In this document: positions 53,861-61,895 of the stretch, one piece after another
How the letters are laid out: the number at the start of each line of letters is the position of its first letter
Numbering within the stretch: the stretch's first letter is position 1
Origin: LMUY01 sp964235495
GTDB taxonomy: Bacteria > Pseudomonadota > Alphaproteobacteria > Acetobacterales > Acetobacteraceae
Direction of reading: 5' to 3'
Assembly: GCA_964235495.1 (NCBI GenBank)
Contig: CAXSAX010000016.1
Span: 1 to 64,000 of the forward strand
Length of the DNA stretch: 64,000 bases
Notes under the pieces: model-generated
Databases searched by the model: none
What the model saw: only the letters and a program-made list of their open reading frames with translations
What the model was told of the DNA's origin: nothing
Program-made: the position numbers and the translations under genes

Positions 53861-54610
53861 CTAGCGCTCTAGCCGCATTCCCAGCACGTCGGCCATGTCA
53901 TACAGCCCTGCGGAGCGCCCAACGGCCCATCCCGCGGCTTGCACTGCGCCCGCCGCGAACACCCGGCGGTCGAACGCGCGATGCGTCAGGGCGATGTGTT
54001 CATCCCCGGCCGCGAACAGCAAGGTGTGCTCGCCCACCACCTGGCCGCCGCGCAAGGACGCGAAGCCGATTGCGCCAGGGGGGCGAGGCCCGGTGTGGCC
54101 AGCGCGGCCGCCCTGCATCACGCTTTCCAACGCCACGCCGCGGCCTCGCGCCACCGCCCTGCCTAGGCCGATCGCGGTGCCGGAAGGCGCATCCACCTTC
54201 TGGCGGTGGTGCATCTCGACGATCTCGGCATCATACCGCTCGGACGGCAGGGCGGCGGCCATGCGCTCGGCTATGGCCAACACAAGCGCAACCCCGGGGG
54301 CGAAATTCGCCGCATAGACCACAGGAATCCTTTCTGCCGCCGCGCGAACCGCCGTCTCGTCCGTTGCACTCAGCCCGGACGTGCCAAGCACCCAGGCAAC
54401 CCCTGCCTGAGCAAACAACGCGGCGTGGCGCTGCACGGTGCTGGCATGCGTGAAGTCGATGGCGACGTTCGCACCCGCCAGCGCGCCTTCGATACCATGT
54501 CCGGAGCGGGAGGAGCCGCCAGCGAAGCCGACCCCGACCCGTTCGACCTCCTCGACCAGCAATCGCCCCATACGGCCAGTGCAGCCCGCGATGGCGACGA
54601 GCGGCGTCAG
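53861..54610 (-). CDS. dapB: 4-hydroxy-tetrahydrodipicolinate reductase
   Basis: An enzyme of lysine and diaminopimelate synthesis, about 249 residues. Rossmann motif VAIAGCTGRMGRLL, IDFTHAS, GTSGLSATDE, and the substrate loop HHRQKVDAPSGTA are canonical. The first ATG (54571) would cut off the first Rossmann strand and most of the glycine loop, so the true start lies upstream. The only frame-consistent candidate near the expected length is CTG at 54610, which overlaps the dnaJ TGA as CTGA; translational coupling is likely. The start codon is inferred. Confidence 0.9.
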   Translation of the reverse strand: MTPLVAIAGCTGRMGRLLVEEVERVGVGFAGGSSRSGHGIEGALAGANVAIDFTHASTVQRHAALFAQAGVAWVLGTSGLSATDETAVRAAAERIPVVYAANFAPGVALVLAIAERMAAALPSERYDAEIVEMHHRQKVDAPSGTAIGLGRAVARGRGVALESVMQGGRAGHTGPRPPGAIGFASLRGGQVVGEHTLLFAAGDEHIALTHRAFDRRVFAAGAVQAAGWAVGRSAGLYDMADVLGMRLER

Positions 54611-55740
54611 GTGCGGCCGTCGAAGAACGCGGCCACCTTGGCGAAGAAGCCCTCATGCTCCGGGCTGCCAGTTTTATGCGCTTCCGCTTCCGCCTCGAAC
54701 TCCTCCAGCAACTCACGCTGGCGCTTGGTCAGTTGCTGCGGCGTTTCCACGGCGACCTGCACATACATGTCGCCCCGAGCGGCGCTCCGCAGCACGGAAA
54801 ATCCTTTGCCGCGGAGGCGGAACTGGTCACCGGTCTGCGTGCCTGGCGTCACCTTCACCTTGGCGCGAGACCCGTCGATGACCGGCACTTCCACATCGCC
54901 GCCCAGCGCCGCCTGCGTCAGTCGCAGCGGCACCCGGCAATAGACGTTGGCACCATCGCGCTGGAAAATGTCATGCGGCCGAATGGCAACGTGCACGTAA
55001 AGGTCACCGGCAGGGGCGCTGGCTGCTCCTGCCTCGCCCTCGCCGGCCAGGCGGATACGGACGCCGTCCTCGACACCGGCCGGGATGGAGACGGAAAGCG
55101 TGCGTTCCCGCGGCACCGTGCCAGCACCATTGCAGACCCGGCATGGATTGCGCACCACCCGGCCCGCGCCGCCGCAGGTTGGGCAGGATCGCTCTACCAG
55201 GAAGAAGCCCTGTTGCGCCCGCACCTTGCCGGAGCCGCCGCAGGTCGTGCAGTTCTCCCGCTCTGCCTGCTTGCTGGCCGAGCCAGTGCCCACGCATGCG
55301 TCGCAGCTGACCCGGGTGGGCACACGCAGATCGACCTTGGTTCCAGCAAACGCGTCCGCCAGGTCAATCTCAACCTGAGCGCGCAGGTCGGATCCGGCAC
55401 GGGTGCGTGCGCCGCCGGGTCCTCGACGGCCCCCCATGAATTCGCCGAACATCTGGTCAAAGATGTCGCCGAGGCCACCTTCTTGAGAACTGAACCCGGC
55501 TGAACCGCCACCATTCTCGAACGCGGCGTGGCCATAACGGTCATACGCAGCCCGTTTCTGGTCGTCTTTGAGAACCTCGTAAGCCTCGCTGATTTCCTTG
55601 AACTTGGCTTCCGCAGCCTTGTCGCCCGGATTGCGGTCCGGATGCCACTTCATCGCAAGCTTACGATATGCCTTCTTCAGATCATCCGCAGAAGCTTCGC
55701 GCGGCGTCTCTAGAAGCGCGTAAAAGTCCTGCTTGGCCAA
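54607..55740 (-). CDS. dnaJ: Co-chaperone DnaJ
   Basis: A 377-residue Hsp40. The J domain has the HPD motif (KWHPDRNPGDK), followed by a Gly/Phe region, four CxxCxGxG zinc-binding repeats (CDACVGTG, CTTCGGSG, CPTCGGAG, CRVCNGAG) and the client-binding C-terminal domains. It stimulates DnaK ATPase. It follows dnaK after 121 bp that hold a stable hairpin. Confidence 0.97.
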   Translation of the reverse strand: MAKQDFYALLETPREASADDLKKAYRKLAMKWHPDRNPGDKAAEAKFKEISEAYEVLKDDQKRAAYDRYGHAAFENGGGSAGFSSQEGGLGDIFDQMFGEFMGGRRGPGGARTRAGSDLRAQVEIDLADAFAGTKVDLRVPTRVSCDACVGTGSASKQAERENCTTCGGSGKVRAQQGFFLVERSCPTCGGAGRVVRNPCRVCNGAGTVPRERTLSVSIPAGVEDGVRIRLAGEGEAGAASAPAGDLYVHVAIRPHDIFQRDGANVYCRVPLRLTQAALGGDVEVPVIDGSRAKVKVTPGTQTGDQFRLRGKGFSVLRSAARGDMYVQVAVETPQQLTKRQRELLEEFEAEAEAHKTGSPEHEGFFAKVAAFFDGRT

Positions 55741-55783
55741 TTCTATTCCTTCGATCGCAGGATGAATTCAGGTAGTTTTTTTT

Positions 55784-55804
55784 GGCAGGGCGAAGTGCCC
55801 TGCC
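55784..55804. promoter_or_regulatory. 8-bp GC-rich hairpin between dnaK and dnaJ
   Basis: GGCAGGGC, a 5-base loop, GCCCTGCC. In the mRNA sense (minus) it is followed by a run of A, not T, so it is not a standard terminator. It may protect the dnaK 3' end or lower dnaJ expression, as reported for dnaK-dnaJ mRNA processing sites elsewhere. Confidence 0.5.
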
Positions 55805-55861
55805 AGCTTAAAATATCGGACAAGAAATTGGCCAGGGGCGCGATGCCCCCGGCCGCTGTTC

Positions 55862-57766
<1,905 letters not shown>

Positions 57767-57890
57767 TCAGAACTCCTTTTTAGCGGTCCAGTGCAGCCCG
57801 AAGCACTGCGCAGGACCCTCGGGATTAAGTCAGACGCGGATGTATTAAGCCGGAGGGGGACAGGCAAGTAGGACGAGCGGTTTTTCAGTT

Positions 57891-58484
57891 TCAGCTCGCG
57901 GGAGCCTCTGCCGCCTTTGCCACCACCACCATCGCTGGTCGTAGCAGTCGACCGTTCAGCGTCCATCCAGCCGTCCATGACTGTATCACGGTGCCCGGCG
58001 AATGGTCCACAGAGGGCTGCTCCGCCATCGCCTGGTGCAGGTTGGCGTCGAAAGGCTGGCCTGTCGGGTCCACCCGGGCGATGCCGTTGCGCTCCAGCAG
58101 GGACAGGAACGAACGCTCCACGCCTTCGAAGCCGTTGCGCAGCTTGTCCACGATGTCCGGCTCGCCGGGCTGCGGGGCCGGAAGCTGGTCCAGGCCGCGG
58201 CGAAGGTTGTCAGCCGCCTCCACCACGTCCCGGGCGAACTTCTGGACGGCGAACTGGCGCGCGTCGTCCGCGTCCCGCCTGGCCCGGGTTCGCACGTTGG
58301 CCATCTCGGCCTCCGATCGCAGCCACTTCTCGCGGAACTCCTCGCGCTCCGCCTCCAAGGCCGCGATGCGCGCGGTGGCGGCGGCCATCAGGTGTTCAGG
58401 CAAGTCGCCGCTATCCGGGGCGGGAAAGATCGGCTCCGCCGCATCGGGCGTGACCTGCGAAGGATAAGTGTCGCTGCTGTCCAT
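57891..58484 (-). CDS. grpE: Nucleotide exchange factor GrpE
   Basis: A 197-residue factor that releases ADP from DnaK. A long helix (AARIAALEAEREEFREKWLR-like; EAEREEFREKWLRSEAEM) is followed by the DnaK-binding beta domain (FDANLHQAM, PGTVIQSWTAGWTLNGRLLRP). The start is ATG 58484; GTG 58526 would give 211 residues and place it 6 bp from hrcA. Neither has a strong ribosome-binding site. Confidence 0.93.
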   Translation of the reverse strand: MDSSDTYPSQVTPDAAEPIFPAPDSGDLPEHLMAAATARIAALEAEREEFREKWLRSEAEMANVRTRARRDADDARQFAVQKFARDVVEAADNLRRGLDQLPAPQPGEPDIVDKLRNGFEGVERSFLSLLERNGIARVDPTGQPFDANLHQAMAEQPSVDHSPGTVIQSWTAGWTLNGRLLRPAMVVVAKAAEAPAS

Positions 58485-58532
58485 GGCGACAGAATTAGGG
58501 CGGCGGCGGAAACGGAACAAGGCCACGCCGGG

Positions 58533-59597
58533 TCAGCCCAGCAAGCGGCCAATCACCCGCGCCGTGTAGTCCACCACGGGGATGATGCGGCCGTAGTTGA
58601 TGCGCGTCGGCCCGATCACCCCAATGGCGCCCACGATGCGGTCCGCCTCGTTGCGCGCCGGCGCCACCACCATCGAAACGCCCGCAGCGCCGAACAGGCC
58701 GCTTTCGGCACCGATGAAGATGCGCACCCCGTCCGACTGCTCCGCCAGCTCCAGCAGCCGCAGCATGGTGTCCTGGGTTTCCAGCCGGTCGAACAGCACC
58801 TGGATGGCGCTCAGCCGCTCGATCTCCGTCACGTCCGCCAGCAACCGGCTCTGGCCGCGCACGATCAGGCTGCCGCCGGAGCCGCTGGCCCAGGTCGCCA
58901 GGCCCGCCGCCACCACGGCGGCCGAGAGCGCGTCCAGCTGGGTGCGGTCGGCCGCCATCTCCGCGCCGACGACGCTGCGCAGGTCCGGCAGGGAGCGTCC
59001 GGACAGCCGGGCATTAAGGTAATTGCTGGCATGGGTCAGCGAGGAGGGCGGCAGCCCGGGCGGCGTCTCGATGACGCGGTTCTCCACCTGGCCGTCCTCC
59101 CCCACCAGCACCACCAGCGCGCGGCCCGGCCCCAGCGGCACAAACTCGATGTGGCGCACCGCCCCCTCGCTCTTGGGGGCCAGCACCAGCCCGGCGGCGG
59201 CAGACAACCCGGAGAGCATGGAGGATGCGTCCGCCAGTGTATCCTGCAGGGAGCGGCCATTGGCTTCCAGCGCCCGGCCCACTTGGTCGCGCTCGTCTTC
59301 GGTCAGCTCGCCCTTCTGCAGCAGCCCGTCCACGAACAGCCGCAGCCCCCGGTCGGTCGGCAACCGCCCGGCGGAGGTGTGCGGGGCGAACAGCAGCCCG
59401 GCCTCCGTCAGGTCCGCCATAACGGCGCGGATGGAAGCGGGCGAAAGCGGCATGGGCAGGCGGCGGGCGAGGGTGCGGCTACCGACCGGCCCGCCGGTCG
59501 CCACGAACTGCTCGACGATCTCCCGCAGCACGGCGGCGCTGCGCAGGTCGAGACCCGGCGGCAGGTGGGGGCGGGGCGAAAAGGAGGACATGTCCAT
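58533..59597 (-). CDS. hrcA: Heat-inducible transcription repressor HrcA
   Basis: A 354-residue repressor of chaperone operons. The winged-helix N-terminus (RSAAVLREIVEQFVATGGPV, SPASIRAVMADLTEAGLL, PHTSAGRLPTDRGLRLFVD) is canonical. It binds CIRCE elements; I did not see a CIRCE sequence in the window, so its targets may be elsewhere (for example groESL). It is the first gene of the operon. Confidence 0.95.
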   Translation of the reverse strand: MDMSSFSPRPHLPPGLDLRSAAVLREIVEQFVATGGPVGSRTLARRLPMPLSPASIRAVMADLTEAGLLFAPHTSAGRLPTDRGLRLFVDGLLQKGELTEDERDQVGRALEANGRSLQDTLADASSMLSGLSAAAGLVLAPKSEGAVRHIEFVPLGPGRALVVLVGEDGQVENRVIETPPGLPPSSLTHASNYLNARLSGRSLPDLRSVVGAEMAADRTQLDALSAAVVAAGLATWASGSGGSLIVRGQSRLLADVTEIERLSAIQVLFDRLETQDTMLRLLELAEQSDGVRIFIGAESGLFGAAGVSMVVAPARNEADRIVGAIGVIGPTRINYGRIIPVVDYTARVIGRLLG

Positions 59598-59764
59598 GGT
59601 GCGGGCGGAAGCTAGGAACGTGGCCGCACCGGGTCAAATGGCTTTGCCGCGCCCAGACGCAGCGGAACGCCGCGAGGGGCGGGTTGCCCACTGTACTCCC
59701 TGCCACAGCCTGCGCGGCATCGTTGGGGGTCCTACCGAATCAGGGCTTGCCTTTAACTGCATTT

Positions 59765-59774
59765 AGATATATCT
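59765..59774. promoter_or_regulatory. AGATATATCT palindrome, candidate metal-regulator operator
   Basis: A perfect 10-bp palindrome in the AT-rich 60 bp before the ATG of the 99-residue gene. PadR regulators of the YqjI/NfeR type bind AT-rich palindromes in their own control regions, and the gene for such a regulator lies in the same operon, so auto-regulation here is plausible. Confidence 0.5.
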
Positions 59775-59819
59775 TTTGTTCCGATACATGCGAAACCGCA
59801 TCAAAAATGGTGGCGTGAA

Positions 59820-60119
59820 ATGGTAACGATAGAGGCTTTCTGCAGCAGCGTGTCTCACGCAGCGCCCCCCACCACCGTCAGCCCGGCCCTGCAGGCGCTC
59901 TGGTGGGCGCGCAAAGGCGAATGGGACCGGGCGCACGAGTGCGCCCAGCAGCACGAGGGGAACCCGGATTGCGACCTGGTGCATGCTCACCTGCACCGGC
60001 AGGAAGGCGACCCGGAGAACGCAGGCTACTGGTATCGGCTTGCTGGCCGCCCGCCAGCAACCATCCCGCTGCCGGAAGAGTGGGACGCCATCACGGCAGA
60101 GCTGCTTTCCCGCAAATAG
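59820..60119 (+). CDS. Conserved hypothetical protein in an NfeR-like operon
   Basis: A 99-residue soluble protein. The core (SPALQALWWARKGEWDRAHE, then CDLVHAHLHRQEGDPENAGYWYR) has TPR-like helix pairs and His/Cys residues suited to metal or ligand binding. The family occurs in several alphaproteobacteria without known function. It precedes the PadR gene by 25 bp and has the AGATATATCT palindrome upstream. Confidence 0.75.
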   Translation: MVTIEAFCSSVSHAAPPTTVSPALQALWWARKGEWDRAHECAQQHEGNPDCDLVHAHLHRQEGDPENAGYWYRLAGRPPATIPLPEEWDAITAELLSRK

Positions 60120-60144
60120 CCGAAAACCTGCATCAAGGGATCTC

Positions 60145-60723
60145 ATGCACCACGGACACTCACATCGGCAGCACGGCCAACGCTTCGCTCACGGACCATC
60201 CAGGGGTCATGACCACGAGGATGGCCATGGCCGCAACAGCCGTCGCGGAGGACGCGGCGGACGGTCGGGCCGGCTGTTCGACCATGGCGAGCTGCGCCTC
60301 GTCGTGCTCGCCCTAGTCGCCGAACGGCCGCGGCACGGCTACGAGATCATCAAGGAGATCGAGGACCGCGTCGCCGGCACCTACAGCCCCAGCCCCGGCG
60401 TGATCTACCCGACCCTGACCATGCTCGAGGAAATCGGGCATGCAACGGTGACGGAAAGCGGCGGCAGGAAGCTCTACGCCATCACCCCGGACGGCATCGC
60501 CTCGCTTGCCGCGAACAAGGCTGCCTTGGATGGCGCGCTGGGGCGCATGCGGTCGGTCAGCACGGCCAACAGCGGCGGCCCTGCGCCCGACATCATCCGC
60601 GCCACGGAGAACCTGCGGCTGGCGCTTCGCCTGCGCCAGGGCCGCGGCCCGCTGACGGAGGAACAAGTCCGAGCGGTCGCCGCCGCGCTCGACGCCGCCG
60701 CCGTGGCTGTCGAGCGCAGCTGA
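60145..60723 (+). CDS. PadR regulator, NfeR/YqjI type, His-rich N-terminus
   Basis: A 192-residue repressor. Residues 1-30 are histidine-rich (nine His: MHHGHSHRQHG, RGHDHEDGHG), a likely metal-sensing leader as in E. coli YqjI/NfeR, which responds to iron or nickel. The PadR winged helix follows: FDHGELRLVVLALVAERPRHG, YEIIKEIED, PSPGVIYPTLTMLEEIG. AAGGGA lies before the ATG. E. coli YqjI controls the siderophore reductase YqjH; no such gene is here. Confidence 0.88.
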   Translation: MHHGHSHRQHGQRFAHGPSRGHDHEDGHGRNSRRGGRGGRSGRLFDHGELRLVVLALVAERPRHGYEIIKEIEDRVAGTYSPSPGVIYPTLTMLEEIGHATVTESGGRKLYAITPDGIASLAANKAALDGALGRMRSVSTANSGGPAPDIIRATENLRLALRLRQGRGPLTEEQVRAVAAALDAAAVAVERS

Positions 60724-61001
60724 TGCTCCTTGCCCGCTAAACCCAGACAGATGGCCAAGAAACCGAGATGATCCACATCCAAGCCTGCATCCGCATTGCC
60801 CGCCATGCCCCGGGGGTGGCGCGCGGCGCATGTCCAACACTCGACGCAAGCTGCATCCCCGGGCACTCCAGCCGCTTGGGAGACTTGATCGACGAGACCA
60901 TCATGATCGCTCTCGCTGTCCTGCCCGCGGCCATGAGCACGGCCATCATCGCCGCCGCGTTCGGCTGGAACCTGGTTCGGTAGGCCGCTTTGCCCGGCGC
61001 G
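60724..61001. other. 278-bp gap with a possible tiny hydrophobic ORF
   Basis: Between the PadR gene and the response regulator. A 26-codon frame (60903-60983, MIALAVLPAAMSTAIIAAAF and so on) would encode a single membrane helix, but it lacks a clear ribosome-binding site. Nothing else was recognised. Confidence 0.3.
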
Positions 61002-61895
61002 TCACAGTCCGCCCGCCGTCCGCACAGCGATGCCCGCTGCTGCGGCGCGGTTTTCCACGCCAAGCTTGGCATAGATCAGCTCCAGGTGCTTGTTCACCGT
61101 CCGCGGGCTCAGCCCTAGGATTTCCGCGATGTCTCGGTTCGGCTTGCCGCGCCCCAGCCAGAGCAGCACCTCCGCCTCCCGCGCCGTCAGCCCGAGCCGC
61201 TGCTTCAGCAGCGACTCCTCGCTCGACGGGTCGGTTGCCACCAGGCGCAGCAGCAGCTCGTCCAGCCCGATGCGGCCGACGCGGGAGACCTCGATCAGCC
61301 GCGCCGGGTCGCCGGTTGCTGTCGTCATCGCCGCCGGGGCCGTCTCGTCGGCGGAGGCGGCGATCCAGGCGCAGATGTCGGCAGGCAGCGTGCGGCCGGG
61401 CTTCGCGTCCAGCATGTCGGCCGCTTGCGGCGTGGCCCACAGCACCTGGCCAGCCCGGTCGCAGGCGAGCAGGAAACGGCCGGCCACGTCCAGGGCGGCG
61501 TGGGCGCTGCGGGTCAGCCGGGCGTTGGCCAGGTGCACGCCGACGCGGGCCACCACCTCGTCCGGCGAGACGGGCTTGGTCACGTAGTCCACGCCGCCCG
61601 CCTCCAAGCCGCGCACCACGTCCTGGCTCTCGGTCAGCCCCGTCATGAACACGATCGGCACGGAGGCCAGCGACTTGAGTTGCTTCATCCGGCGGCAGGC
61701 CTCGAAGCCGTCCATGCCCGGCATCACCGCATCCAGCAGGACGATGTCCGGCGTGATGCGCGCCACAAGCTCAAGCGCGCTGGTGGCACTTTGGGCGACC
61801 AGCACGGTGTAGTTCGCCGCCTCCAGCGTGTCGTTCAGCAGGCCAAGCGTGGCGGGCGAGTCGTCAACGACCAAGACGACGGTGCGGGCCGTCAT
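61002..61895 (-). CDS. Response regulator, REC-LuxR type
   Basis: A 297-residue regulator. The receiver domain has the acidic pocket VVDDS, the phosphorylation aspartate in DIVLLDAVMPG and the lysine in VTKPVS. A middle region of about 90 residues looks PAS-like (LACDRAGQVLWATPQAADML). The LuxR helix-turn-helix closes the protein (LTAREAEVLLWLGRGKPN, then DIAEILGLSPRTVNKHLEL). Its ATG overlaps the stop of the histidine kinase gene (ATGA), so they are cognate partners. Confidence 0.92.
   Translation of the reverse strand: MTARTVVLVVDDSPATLGLLNDTLEAANYTVLVAQSATSALELVARITPDIVLLDAVMPGMDGFEACRRMKQLKSLASVPIVFMTGLTESQDVVRGLEAGGVDYVTKPVSPDEVVARVGVHLANARLTRSAHAALDVAGRFLLACDRAGQVLWATPQAADMLDAKPGRTLPADICAWIAASADETAPAAMTTATGDPARLIEVSRVGRIGLDELLLRLVATDPSSEESLLKQRLGLTAREAEVLLWLGRGKPNRDIAEILGLSPRTVNKHLELIYAKLGVENRAAAAGIAVRTAGGL

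Noticed and set aside
58484..59819. A CIRCE element near hrcA or grpE
   Set aside because: No TTAGCACTC/GAGTGCTAA pair was found upstream of hrcA, grpE or dnaK.
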